Made by a program: the position numbers and the translations under genes
The notes under the pieces: generated by a model
Databases searched by the model: none
Told to the model about the DNA's origin: nothing
Seen by the model: only the letters and a program-made list of their open reading frames with translations
In this document: positions 34,519 through 45,286 of the stretch, piece by piece
Layout of the letters: every line of letters begins with the position of its first letter
How positions within the stretch are numbered: the stretch's first letter is position 1
DNA from: Amycolatopsis eburnea
Lineage (GTDB): Bacteria > Actinomycetota > Actinomycetes > Mycobacteriales > Pseudonocardiaceae
Assembly (NCBI RefSeq): GCF_003937945.1
Contig: NZ_RSEC01000058.1
Span: 868,001 to 932,000, forward strand
Length of the DNA: 64,000 nt
Direction of reading: 5' to 3'

Positions 34519-34760
34519 GCTCGGCCGAGCTGGAAAAGAACCGGGCCAGGAGCTGTCCGCTCCCGGCCCCAGGGGTCCGGCAAAGCTGTCGCGGGCCGGC
34601 GCGAACCTCGGGAGCGGGGCGAGGTGGGCTGAAGGGGACTTTCCTGCGATGTGCTGAGAGGAAAGTCCCCTTCAGCACGTTAGATGAGAGCAACGTCCCC
34701 TTCAGCCCAGCTCGGTCAAGCTGAAAAGAACCGGGCCGGGAGCTGTCCGCTCCCGGCCCG
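34519..34760. repeat. Direct repeat of a terminator-like unit flanking a palindrome
   Basis: Two copies of a ~52-bp unit lie at 34519-34570 and 34710-34760, about 90% alike (landmarks GAAAAGAACCGGGCC and GGAGCTGTCCGCTCCCGGCC). Between them is a perfect hairpin with 18-bp arms (34628-34645 and 34659-34676; arm GCTGAAGGGGACTTTCCT) around 13 nt, and a third half-site (GTCCCCTTCAGC, 34695-34706). Apart from these repeats the 256-bp gap between the HAD gene and the convergent GH3 gene holds no gene. Confidence 0.75.
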
Positions 34761-34761
34761 G
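34722..34761 (-). terminator. Intrinsic terminator of the GH3 gene
   Basis: Perfect 13-bp arms CCGGGCCGGGAGC (34731-34743) and GCTCCCGGCCCGG (34749-34761) enclose a 5-nt loop. Read on the minus strand the stem is followed by TTCTTTTCAG, a short U-rich tract. It ends 8 bp past the GH3 stop codon. Confidence 0.75.
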
Positions 34762-34768
34762 TCACCAC

Positions 34769-37429
<2,661 letters not shown>

Positions 37430-37602
37430 TCTGCGATGAACGGCGGACCGGCCGATCCTCACCGGGCGGACGACCGGCGTCAATAGGTTTCGGGGTAGTT
37501 ATTTCTCGACATAAAATAAGAGTCGGGCGGTGCTGGGATCACATTTAGCCGGTGTGGCGGTGAAGTACAAGGGTGCCGGCGGGCAAGGGTTCTGCCCGTT
37601 CG

Positions 37603-38088
37603 TCAGGGGTGCCGGAGCAGCTCGGCGACGGCCTGGACCCGGATCAGCGTGATCCCGTCCCGCTGCTCGACGGCGAGCGGGTGGCCGGTGGGCTCGACTT
37701 CGATCAGCGGCCGCTCGCCGGGCGGGCGGGTGTGGAGGTTGGTCTTGAGGTTGAGCGTCCCGGGCTCGTACCCGGGCAGCTCGGTCGCGAGCCACCCGAA
37801 GTACGGCGGCTCGTCGGTGCGCTTCGGGTCGTCCCAGAGTTCTTCGGCGCGGAAGAAGTTGTCCTTGCTGACGGAGACCCAGACACCCCACTCGAAGTCC
37901 TGGTCGGCGTCCCGGACGGGGAGGACCAGGCGGCCGCGGAGGAAGTAGTGCTCGCCGCTGATGACGCAGCGTTCGGGTTCGAGCACGTCGGTGGGGGCGT
38001 CCTGCCAGAAGGCGGGAGCCGGTGCGGAGTAGGCGAAGGGGAGTTCTTCGTGGTGCTCGCCGCAGCTGGTGCAGGTGTAGCCGGTCAT
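37603..38088 (-). CDS. DUF2199 protein
   Basis: Cytoplasmic protein of 161 residues in the DUF2199 family. The N-terminus MTGYTCTSCGEHHEELPFAY carries a CTSC zinc-binding-like motif, and ERCVISGEHYFLRGRLVLPV and FEWGVWVSVSKDNF are the family's conserved blocks. The function of the family is unknown. ATG 38088 is chosen because the family starts at this Met. Upstream, 37484-37602 has an AT-rich stretch (37499-37530) that may hold the GH3 promoter. Confidence 0.8.
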   Translation of the reverse strand: MTGYTCTSCGEHHEELPFAYSAPAPAFWQDAPTDVLEPERCVISGEHYFLRGRLVLPVRDADQDFEWGVWVSVSKDNFFRAEELWDDPKRTDEPPYFGWLATELPGYEPGTLNLKTNLHTRPPGERPLIEVEPTGHPLAVEQRDGITLIRVQAVAELLRHP

Positions 38089-38123
38089 GTGCGGCAGCGT
38101 AGGCGGTCTCCGGGACCGGCGGG

Positions 38124-39302
38124 GTGAACTTCCGGGAGCCGCCCGCAAAGCTGCGATCCTGGGTGGATGGGGGATGGTCAGAGGGAGAACCGGCTGCTCT
38201 CGAACCGGACGATCGCCGTTTCGGCGGTCGTCCCGGTCCTCGTCGCCGTCGTGGCGTGCTGGGCGCGGGTGGGTTCATCGCCCTGCTGCTGGCCGCCCGG
38301 CGGCAGCAAACGGCCGAGCACGACCTCGCCACGAAACGCAACGACCTGCTCCTGCGCGAGCAAGCCAACGAAGATGCCCGCCACGACGCCGCCGAACGGC
38401 GGATCAGCGACCGCTACCTCAAGGCGGCCGAGCAACTCGGTGCCGAGAAGGCGCCGGTCCGGCTGGCCGGGCTCTACGCGCTCGAGCGTCTGGCGCAGGA
38501 CAACCCGGCGCACCGGCAGACCATCGTCAACGTGATCAGCGCCTACCTGCGCATGCCGTACGACCCGGTGGCCGAGGACGACCGCCGTGCGTGCCTGGAG
38601 GAGCGTGAGGTGCGGGTGACCGCGCAGCAGATCCTCACCGGCCACTTGGCGCCTGCCGGAGCCGACCGGGACCGGTACTGGGCGGACCTCGATCTCGACC
38701 TCGGTGGGGCCGTGCTGATCGATCTGAAGTTCCACGACTGTTCCCTGCGGAACGCCAACTTCGCCCGCGCCAGGTTCGTCGGGCAGACCTCGCTGCTGGG
38801 CATCCGGTTCCGCGGCAGCACGAGGTTCGACGAGGCGGTGTTCGAGGGCGAAGCCTGGTTCGCGGAGGCGGAGTTCTCCGACAGCACCCGCTTCGACGGC
38901 GTCACCTTTCTCGCCGACGCCCGGTTCGACGAAGCGACCTTCTTCGGGGCGACGGTGTTCCGGTGCGCCCGGTTCCGGGGTGACGCACGGTTTGGGAAGA
39001 CCCAGTTCGCCGGCAAGGTCATCTTCAGCGAGGCCGCGTTCGGCGGCCGTGCCGATTTCGCGCGGGCCACCTTCGCGGACGCGGCGTACCTGCCGGGCGT
39101 CGACTTCGGGCGTGACGCCCGGTTCGTCGAAGTCACCTTCGCCAGGGACGGGTGGTTCCTCAACGTCGAGTTCAGCGGCAACACCGACTTCGGGAACGTG
39201 ACCTTCAGCGAGGACGTCCGGTTCGTCGGCTGCACCCTGGACGGCATCGCGTACACCCCGCCGGAGTGGAAGGAGCGGCCGGAGTACGACGAGTTCGACT
39301 GA
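38124..39302 (+). CDS. Pentapeptide-repeat protein with N-terminal membrane segment, possibly frameshifted
   Basis: The C-terminal half (about residues 200-375) is a pentapeptide-repeat right-handed beta helix with Phe at the turn positions (FARARF, STRFDEAVFEGEAWF, DARFDEATFFGATVF). Before it lies a coiled-coil-like helix (about 60-130; QQTAEHDLATKRNDLLLREQ). The N-terminal membrane helix is split between two frames: an ATG at 38167 in the +1 frame encodes LLSNRTIAVSAVVPVLVAVV, and from about 38256 the main frame continues GAGGFIALLLAARRQQ. Joined, these make one plausible helix. The long reading frame from 38124 has an atypical Arg/Gly-rich N-terminus. So one extra base near 38255-38275, or a later GTG start at 38256, is likely. 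Confidence 0.65.
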   Translation: MNFREPPAKLRSWVDGGWSEGEPAALEPDDRRFGGRPGPRRRRGVLGAGGFIALLLAARRQQTAEHDLATKRNDLLLREQANEDARHDAAERRISDRYLKAAEQLGAEKAPVRLAGLYALERLAQDNPAHRQTIVNVISAYLRMPYDPVAEDDRRACLEEREVRVTAQQILTGHLAPAGADRDRYWADLDLDLGGAVLIDLKFHDCSLRNANFARARFVGQTSLLGIRFRGSTRFDEAVFEGEAWFAEAEFSDSTRFDGVTFLADARFDEATFFGATVFRCARFRGDARFGKTQFAGKVIFSEAAFGGRADFARATFADAAYLPGVDFGRDARFVEVTFARDGWFLNVEFSGNTDFGNVTFSEDVRFVGCTLDGIAYTPPEWKERPEYDEFD

Positions 39303-39311
39303 CCCGGCGGG

Positions 39312-39845
39312 TCAGCCCAGCACCGACCCCGGCAACTCCTCGAAGATCAGCCAAGTCCGCGTCGACCGCACCCCCTCCAACGCCTGCAGCCGCTCCAGCA
39401 CCACGTCCCGCAGCGTCTGGTTGTCCGGCGTCCGCACCAGCAGCAGGATGTCGAAGTCCCCACCCACCAAAGCCACGTGGTCGACATACGGAATCTCGTG
39501 CAGGTCCGTGGCCATCGTCCGCCAAGACGTCTGCTCGACCGTCACCATGATGTACGCCGACGTCCCCAACCCCGCACGACGCGGGTCGATGCGGGCGCCG
39601 AAGCCCGTGATCACGCCCTCCGTGATCAAGCGCTCCAACCGTGCGTAGGCGTTCGTGCGCGAGATGTGCAGGCGCTCGGCCAGGGCGCGGACCGCCAGGC
39701 GGCCGTCCGCGGACAGCTCCGCCAGCATCGCGCGGTCGACCTCGTCCAGGGCCGGGACCGTTCGTCCTGGCGGGCCGCCGAGAGCCACGCTCGAAAAAGA
39801 CGTTTGGTCGCCGGACGACCCCGCTGGAGACTGTTTGTCGCTCAT
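39312..39845 (-). CDS. Lrp/AsnC-family regulator (BkdR-like)
   Basis: Regulator of 177 residues with an HTH (about 32-85; LDEVDRAMLAELSADGRLAV, ALAERLHISRTNAYARLERL) and a C-terminal RAM/AsnC ligand domain (TSAYIMVTVEQTSWRTMATD, VGGDFDILLLVRTPDN). A 30-residue polar N-terminal extension precedes the HTH. It is divergent from the branched-chain 2-oxoacid dehydrogenase operon, the same arrangement as bkdR and bkd genes, so it probably responds to branched-chain amino acids and controls that operon. Confidence 0.88.
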   Translation of the reverse strand: MSDKQSPAGSSGDQTSFSSVALGGPPGRTVPALDEVDRAMLAELSADGRLAVRALAERLHISRTNAYARLERLITEGVITGFGARIDPRRAGLGTSAYIMVTVEQTSWRTMATDLHEIPYVDHVALVGGDFDILLLVRTPDNQTLRDVVLERLQALEGVRSTRTWLIFEELPGSVLG

Positions 39846-39919
39846 TTCGCCGAACCCTTGAACACAACACCGCCGAGAACCACCATTCCAGCATCATATG
39901 TCTGCGAGAGGTGGTGTCC

Positions 39920-40984
39920 GTGGAAGCCTTGCTGCCGTCCGCGTCGCCGGTGCGGTTCGTCGCCGAGGACGGGACGCCCGTCGACCGGCACCACGGGTAC
40001 GCCGAGCCGGCCGGAGACCGGCTCAAGGAGGCCTACCGGCTGATGCTCCTCGGCCGCCGGTTCGACGTGCAGGCGACCGCGCTCACCAAGCAGGGCCGGC
40101 TCGCCGTTTACCCCTCCAGCGCCGGCCAGGAGGCCTGCCAGGTCGCCGCCGCGCTGGCGCTGCAGGACAACGACTGGCTCTTCCCCACCTACCGGGACTC
40201 CGTCGCCCTCGTCGCGCGCGGCCTCAAGCCCGGCGAAGTCCTGACGCTGCTTCGCGGCGACGCGCACTGCGGGTACGACCCGGCCGAGACGCGGGTGGCG
40301 CCGCAGTGCACCCCGCTCGCGACGCAGACCCTGCACGCCGCCGGGCTCGCGCACGCCATGCAGCGCCGGGGTGAGGACGCCGTCGCGCTCGCGCTCATCG
40401 GGGACGGCGCCACCAGCGAGGGCGACTTCCACGAGGCGCTCAACTTCGCCGCCGTCTTCAAGGCGCCCGCGGTGTTCTTCGTGCAGAACAACCGCTACGC
40501 CATCTCCGTCCCCTTCGAGAAGCAGAGTGCCGCGGAAGCGCTGGCGTACAAGGGCGTCGGCTACGGCATGCGCGCCGAGCAGGTCGACGGCAACGACCTC
40601 GTCGCGGTCCTCGCCGTCCTCGACGACGCCGTGAAGCACGCGCGCGAAGGCAAGGGCCCGGTGCTCGTCGAGGCGCACACCTACCGCATCGACGCCCACA
40701 CCAACGCCGACGACGCGACCCGCTACCGCAACGCCGAAGAAGTCGCGAAGTGGCGCGAAGCCGACCCGCTCAAGCGGCTCGAGACCTACCTCGGCGACGC
40801 GCTGAGCGAGCACGACATCGAGCTTTGCCACGCCGAAGCCGAGGAGTTCGCCCAGACCGTCCGCGACACCCTCAACGCCGAGCCCGAGCTGGACCCGATG
40901 TCCCTGTTCGACCACGTCTACGCCGAGCCGACCCGCCAGCTCGAAGCCCAGCGGGCCGCGCTCAAAGCCGAGCTGGAGGCCTGA
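39920..40984 (+). CDS. bkdA: Branched-chain 2-oxoacid dehydrogenase E1 component, alpha subunit
   Basis: ThDP-dependent decarboxylase subunit of 354 residues. The ThDP/Mg motif GDGATSEGDFHEALNFAAVF with the following QNNRYAISVPF is diagnostic of E1-alpha, and the phosphorylation-loop-like RIDAHTNADDATRYR follows. GTG 39920 has a GAGAGGTGG ribosome-binding site; GTG 39911 is possible. It is first in an E1a-E1b-E2 operon acting on 2-oxoisovalerate-type acids to supply branched acyl-CoA starters. A pyruvate-dehydrogenase role is less likely given the Lrp-type neighbour. Confidence 0.9.
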   Translation: MEALLPSASPVRFVAEDGTPVDRHHGYAEPAGDRLKEAYRLMLLGRRFDVQATALTKQGRLAVYPSSAGQEACQVAAALALQDNDWLFPTYRDSVALVARGLKPGEVLTLLRGDAHCGYDPAETRVAPQCTPLATQTLHAAGLAHAMQRRGEDAVALALIGDGATSEGDFHEALNFAAVFKAPAVFFVQNNRYAISVPFEKQSAAEALAYKGVGYGMRAEQVDGNDLVAVLAVLDDAVKHAREGKGPVLVEAHTYRIDAHTNADDATRYRNAEEVAKWREADPLKRLETYLGDALSEHDIELCHAEAEEFAQTVRDTLNAEPELDPMSLFDHVYAEPTRQLEAQRAALKAELEA

Positions 40985-41979
40985 TGACGACCACGATGGC
41001 GCAGGCGCTCAACGCCGCCCTGCGCGACGCGCTCAAGGACGACGACCGCGTGCTCGTCTTCGGCGAGGACGTCGGCGCGCTCGGCGGGGTCTTCCGGGTC
41101 ACCGACGGGATCACCGCCGACTTCGGCGAGAACCGCTGCTTCGACACGCCGCTGGCCGAGTCCGGCATCGTCGGGTTCGCCGTCGGGATGGCCATGGGCG
41201 GCTTCCGCCCGGTCGTCGAGATGCAGTTCGACGCCTTCGCCTACCCCGCGTTCGAGCAGATCACCTCGCACGTGGCGAAGCTGCGCAACCGCACCCGCGG
41301 CGCGCTTTCGCTGCCGATGGTCATCCGCATCCCCTACGCCGGCGGCATCGGCGGCGTCGAGCACCACTGCGACTCCAGCGAGGCCTACTACACGCACACG
41401 CCGGGCCTGCGCGTCGTCACGCCGGGCACCGCGCAGGACGCCTACGACCTGCTCCGCGACGCCATCGACTCGCCGGACCCGGTCGTCTTCCTCGAACCCA
41501 AGGCGCGCTACTGGTCCGGCGAAGACGTCACCTTCACGCGCACCGGCCCGGCCATGGACAAGGCCGTCGTCCGCAAGACCGGCACGGACGTCACGCTCAT
41601 CGCCTACGGCCCGATGGTCGCCACCGCCATGGAAACCGCCGAGGCGGCGAAGGACGAAGGCTGGGACGTCGAGGTCGTGGACCTGCGCTCCCTGAGCCCG
41701 TTCGACGACGAGACCGTGACGGCGTCCGTGCGCCGCACCGGCCGCGCGGTGGTCGTGCACGAGGCCGCGGGCTTCGGCGGCTACGGCGCCGAGGTCGTCG
41801 CGCGCGTCACCGAGCAGTGCTTCCACCAGCTGCACGCGCCCGTGCTGCGGGTGACCGGGCTCGACATCCCGTACCCGGCGCCGAAGCTGGAGCGGCACAC
41901 GCTGCCGGACGTCGACCGGATCCTCGACACCATCGCGCGCCTGCAGTGGAACGACACCCCGGTGGTGGCCGGTGCCTGA
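40984..41979 (+). CDS. bkdB: Branched-chain 2-oxoacid dehydrogenase E1 component, beta subunit
   Basis: 331 residues; stop/start overlap with the alpha subunit (TGATG). Transketolase pyrimidine and C-terminal domains are clear: MAQALNAALRDALKDDDRVLVFGEDVG, CFDTPLAESGIVGFAVGMAM, GVEHHCDSSEAYYTHTPGLR and VVHEAAGFGGYGAE are E1-beta hallmarks. It forms the alpha2-beta2 E1 with the upstream product. The reading frame is coupled to E2, whose GTG start lies 8 bp before this stop. Confidence 0.9.
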   Translation: MTTTMAQALNAALRDALKDDDRVLVFGEDVGALGGVFRVTDGITADFGENRCFDTPLAESGIVGFAVGMAMGGFRPVVEMQFDAFAYPAFEQITSHVAKLRNRTRGALSLPMVIRIPYAGGIGGVEHHCDSSEAYYTHTPGLRVVTPGTAQDAYDLLRDAIDSPDPVVFLEPKARYWSGEDVTFTRTGPAMDKAVVRKTGTDVTLIAYGPMVATAMETAEAAKDEGWDVEVVDLRSLSPFDDETVTASVRRTGRAVVVHEAAGFGGYGAEVVARVTEQCFHQLHAPVLRVTGLDIPYPAPKLERHTLPDVDRILDTIARLQWNDTPVVAGA

Positions 41980-43147
41980 CTTCCTGCTGCCGGACCTCGG
42001 CGAAGGCCTGACCGAGGCGGCGATCCTGGACTGGCGCGTGCAGGTCGGCGACACCGTGACCGTCGACCAGATCGTCGTCGAGGTCGAGACCGCGAAGGCG
42101 GCGGTCGAGGTGCCGGTGCCGTTCGCCGGCGTGGTGTCCGCGCTGCACGGCGAGCCGGGGCAGCTGCTGCCGGTCGGGGCGCCGCTGCTGAGCGTCGGCG
42201 GGTTCGCCGAGCCGGGCGTCACGACGTCGTCGGGCAGCGGCAACGTCCTCATCGGGTACGGCACCGCGCCGGCGACTCGCCGCAAGCGCGCCCGGCGCGT
42301 CGAGGCGCCCGCGCCGAAGGCCAAGGCGCCCGGCGTCATCTCGCCGTTCGTCCGGAAGCTGGCTTCGGACAACGGGATCGACCTCGCGAAGGTGACCGCC
42401 TCCGGTGCCGACGGGATCATCCGCCGAGCCGACGTCGAGGCGGCGCTGAAGAAGCCCGCCGCGAAGGGGAAGCGGATCCCGTTGACCGGCGTGCGCAAGG
42501 CCGTCGCCGACAAGCTGACGACGTCCCGGCGCGAGATCCCCGAGGCCACGGTCTGGGTGGACGTCGACGCGACCGGGCTGGTCGCCGCCCGCGCGGCGCT
42601 GAACGCCAAGACCGACCGGCCGGTCAGCCTGCTCGGGCTGATCGCGCGGTTCGCCGTCGCCGGGCTGAAGAAGTACCCGGAGCTGAACTCGCGCGTCGAG
42701 GGCGAAGAGATCGTCCTGCTGGACGAGATCCACCTCGGGTTCGCCGCGCAGACCGACCGCGGGCTGGTCGTGCCGGTCGTGCGGGACGCCGGCGCGCTGT
42801 CGACCCGGGACCTCTCGGCGGCGATCGGCGACCGCGCCCGCACCGCGCGGGACGGCAAGCTGGCGCCCGCGGACCTCACCGGCGGCACGTTCACCGTCAA
42901 CAACTACGGCGTCTTCGGCGTGGACGGCTCGGCCGCGATCATCAACCACCCCGAGGCCGCGATCCTCGGCATCGGCCGGATCATCGACCGGCCGTGGGTG
43001 GTCGACGGCGCGCTGGCCGCGCGGAAGGTTTGCGAGCTGACGCTGGCGTTCGACCACCGCGTCTGCGACGGCGGCACGGCGGGCGGGTTCCTGCGGTTCG
43101 TCGCCGACTGCGTGGAGTCACCCGTCACCGCCCTCGGTGATTTGTAG
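41972..43147 (+). CDS. bkdC: Dihydrolipoamide acyltransferase (E2) of 2-oxoacid dehydrogenase
   Basis: 391 residues. One lipoyl domain (1-78) has Lys42 in ETAKAAVE. A peripheral subunit-binding domain (about 118-155; SPFVRKLASDNGIDLAKVTA) follows, then the acyltransferase core with FDHRVCDGGTAGGFLRF (catalytic His and Asp-Gly). GTG start overlaps E1-beta. No lipoamide dehydrogenase (E3) gene is nearby, so E3 must be supplied from elsewhere. It completes the three-gene operon. Confidence 0.92.
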   Translation: MPDFLLPDLGEGLTEAAILDWRVQVGDTVTVDQIVVEVETAKAAVEVPVPFAGVVSALHGEPGQLLPVGAPLLSVGGFAEPGVTTSSGSGNVLIGYGTAPATRRKRARRVEAPAPKAKAPGVISPFVRKLASDNGIDLAKVTASGADGIIRRADVEAALKKPAAKGKRIPLTGVRKAVADKLTTSRREIPEATVWVDVDATGLVAARAALNAKTDRPVSLLGLIARFAVAGLKKYPELNSRVEGEEIVLLDEIHLGFAAQTDRGLVVPVVRDAGALSTRDLSAAIGDRARTARDGKLAPADLTGGTFTVNNYGVFGVDGSAAIINHPEAAILGIGRIIDRPWVVDGALAARKVCELTLAFDHRVCDGGTAGGFLRFVADCVESPVTALGDL

Positions 43148-43200
43148 ACGCACCGGCGGCGTTGGCCGGTGGTGACGGCCGCGGCACTTAAAGTGTCCGC

Positions 43201-43749
43201 GTGACGACTCCAGCGCAGCACGACCGCGACCTCGCGGAAGGGCGCGTGGCCCGGCTCAAGCAGGACCTGCGCGCCGGGCTGGCGACCCCGCCCGGCGACG
43301 TCGAGGCGATGGACGGGCTCGTCGCGAGCGCGCACCGGCTGCTCGACGCCGAGCTGGCGTTCGAGGAGGCCGAGCACCGGCTCGCCAACGCCAAGCTCGA
43401 GGCCCGGCACGCGGCGACCCAGCGCGCGGTCGTGTGGTTCGCGGCCGCGCCGGTGCTGGTGCCGCTGGTCGCCGGCGCGCTCGTGCTGTTCGAGGTGCTG
43501 ACGCCGGTGTGGCTGCTCGCGCTGGTCCCGCTGTTCACGGCGGGTCTGTGGATCGGCTTCGCGCCGGTCCGCCGGGCCGGCGCCGTCATCCGCGAACGCA
43601 CGCGCGCGGCGTGGGCGGGCAGCGTGACGGCCGCGCTGCTCGTTGGCGCGCTGATCCCGTGGCCGCCGTCGGTGGCCTGCACGATCCTGACGGCGCTGGG
43701 CGTCGCGGCCACGGCCGGGCTGCTGTGGCGGGAAAGCCGGATCCCGTGA
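43201..43749 (+). CDS. Membrane protein with N-terminal coiled coil
   Basis: Unrecognised protein of 182 residues. Residues about 5-75 are charged and helical (LAEGRVARLKQDLRAGLATP, AELAFEEAEHRLANAKLEAR), consistent with a coiled coil. Four hydrophobic helices follow (about 80-100, 103-118, 135-155, 158-176). It overlaps the next gene by 4 bp (GTGA), so the two are co-translated and probably interact. Function unknown. Confidence 0.72.
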   Translation: MTTPAQHDRDLAEGRVARLKQDLRAGLATPPGDVEAMDGLVASAHRLLDAELAFEEAEHRLANAKLEARHAATQRAVVWFAAAPVLVPLVAGALVLFEVLTPVWLLALVPLFTAGLWIGFAPVRRAGAVIRERTRAAWAGSVTAALLVGALIPWPPSVACTILTALGVAATAGLLWRESRIP

Positions 43750-44720
43750 GCCACGGCTACGCGACCTACGGCGACGACCCCGAGTTCGAGCAGGAGTACG
43801 TCGAGCCGGTCGACACCACGCGGCGCGACCTCGCGGAGCTGTTCGCGGCGGTCGACGGGCTGCGCGAGGCCGACGACCGCTTGGGTCAGGACGTCGCCGA
43901 CCTGAGCGAGCGGCTCGAGAGCGGCGGCGCGACCCGGCAGGAGGACCGGATCGAGCTGCTCGGCCGCCGCCTGGAGCGGCTGCAGCAGCAGGTGCACGCG
44001 CTGGAGCGCGCGGTCCGCGTGTCCGACGGCGTCCCGCGCGCCGACCTCGACGACGTCGGCGCGGAAACGCGCGCGCTCGCGGCCGAGGCGGCGCGGTGGG
44101 ACGACCTGCACAAGGAGCTCGTCACGAAGGAGCAGCGCGGGCGCTACTCCGAGGAGATCGAGCGCCTTTCTTCGGTGCGCGAGGCACAGGCCCGGTGCGA
44201 CGCCGACCTGCTCGACGTCATCGGCGTCCTGGCCTCGACCGACCGCGGCTCCCGCGGCCGCGGCGACGCGGAGTCCCGCCTGCGCGCACTGACGACCCGG
44301 CGCCGCACGCTGCTGGACGAGGAGATCCCGGCCGCCGTCACGGCGGCGGACCAGGCCCGCCTGGCCCTGCGCGAGGCGGACGCGGTCGAGGCGCGGGTGG
44401 TCCCGCAGCTGGAGCGCGCCGAACGGGCGTGGCACGACCTGCAGGTCCGCCTGCGCACCCGCATCACCGACGCACTGGGCTCGAACGCGCTGCTCCCGAC
44501 GTGGTTCGGCCACGCGCTGGGCGTCGCCCCACCGACGGGAACGACGGGCGACACCTGGCTCCGCACGGCGGCGTCGGTGCTGGCGTACCGGGTGACGTTC
44601 AAGGTCACGGACCCGGCACTGCCGCTGGGGCCACCGGCCCCGGAGGGCGCGGACACGACTGAGCGCCGGTGGACCTGGCGCGCCCGCCTGGAATCCGACC
44701 TGGACGACCTCGCGCTGTAA
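43746..44720 (+). CDS. Coiled-coil cytoplasmic protein
   Basis: Protein of 324 residues, mostly predicted alpha-helical and rich in Arg/Glu/Leu heptads (DLSERLESGGATRQEDRIEL, LERLQQQVHALERAVRVSD, ERAERAWHDLQVRLRTRIT). No signal peptide, membrane span or known domain. GTG 43746 overlaps the upstream membrane-protein gene. A short acidic N-terminus (DDPEFEQEYVEPVD) may be an interaction site. Together with the membrane protein it looks like a membrane-tethered structural or scaffold pair; function unknown. Confidence 0.72.
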   Translation: MSHGYATYGDDPEFEQEYVEPVDTTRRDLAELFAAVDGLREADDRLGQDVADLSERLESGGATRQEDRIELLGRRLERLQQQVHALERAVRVSDGVPRADLDDVGAETRALAAEAARWDDLHKELVTKEQRGRYSEEIERLSSVREAQARCDADLLDVIGVLASTDRGSRGRGDAESRLRALTTRRRTLLDEEIPAAVTAADQARLALREADAVEARVVPQLERAERAWHDLQVRLRTRITDALGSNALLPTWFGHALGVAPPTGTTGDTWLRTAASVLAYRVTFKVTDPALPLGPPAPEGADTTERRWTWRARLESDLDDLAL

Positions 44721-44730
44721 CGCCGGAGTC

Positions 44731-44754
44731 CGGCACTTTCACGTGAAAGTGCCG
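44731..44754. repeat. 24-bp perfect palindrome with TTTCACGTGAAA core between convergent genes
   Basis: The unbroken palindrome has half-site CGGCACTTTCAC. It lies 10 bp after the coiled-coil protein stop and extends into the last codons and stop (44739-44741) of the convergent Imm5-like gene. It can form a stem for bidirectional termination. The same core occurs at 52329-52340 and 59745-59756. Confidence 0.75.
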
Positions 44755-45248
44755 CGCAGGGCCGTTTCCAGCCGGCGGTGCAGTTCGCCCAGGCGGGTAC
44801 GGCCGGGCTTGCCGGGTGGGAAGCGGTGCAGCAGGGTGGACACCTCCGGTGGGGCTTGCGAAAGGGCCCAGCGGATCTCCGCCTCCGCGTCGCCGCCGTC
44901 CAGTTCGCACGCCAGGGCGGCCTGCTGCGCCGGGCCGACGATGTGCTTGACCTGGTGCGGGGACTCCAGCGGGTGCAGGTAAGCGGCCCCGGCCGCCCCG
45001 ACCGCGGCCCGCGCGGCCGCCGACGCGACCGGATCGGACGTCTCGCCCGCCGCCGCGAGGGCGGCCCAGGCCGTCGTGCGCAACGTCTTCGTGCGCGGCT
45101 CGCCGGCCGCGAACGCCTCCGCCGCGGCGATCGCCTGGCGGGGACGCGGGTCGCCGGGGACCCGGGCTTCGTACCGGGGCAGGGCCCGCGTGGCGCAGGC
45201 TGCCGCCCAGCTCGTCAAGGCGCGGAGTTCGGGAAGGGTCAGCTCCAT
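44739..45248 (-). CDS. Imm5-like putative immunity protein
   Basis: Protein of 169 residues matching the all-helical Imm5 family. It starts MELTLPELRALTSWAAACAT, with PGDPRPRQAIAAAEAFAAGE and AGAAYLHPLESPHQVKHIVG as the typical central blocks. Members are predicted immunity proteins of polymorphic toxin systems. No toxin, polymorphic-toxin repeat or secretion gene is adjacent, so this is an orphan. Its stop codon lies within the 24-bp palindrome. ATG 45248 is the only good start. Confidence 0.7.
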   Translation of the reverse strand: MELTLPELRALTSWAAACATRALPRYEARVPGDPRPRQAIAAAEAFAAGEPRTKTLRTTAWAALAAAGETSDPVASAAARAAVGAAGAAYLHPLESPHQVKHIVGPAQQAALACELDGGDAEAEIRWALSQAPPEVSTLLHRFPPGKPGRTRLGELHRRLETALRGTFT

Positions 45249-45286
45249 GCGGGTGAAGCGTATCCTTGAAACCCCGATTGAGACTT

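Noticed and set aside
39920..43147. Pyruvate dehydrogenase complex
   Set aside because: Actinomycete pyruvate dehydrogenase normally uses a single-chain AceE E1; the two-subunit E1 and the Lrp-type neighbour fit a branched-chain complex better, though substrate is not proven.
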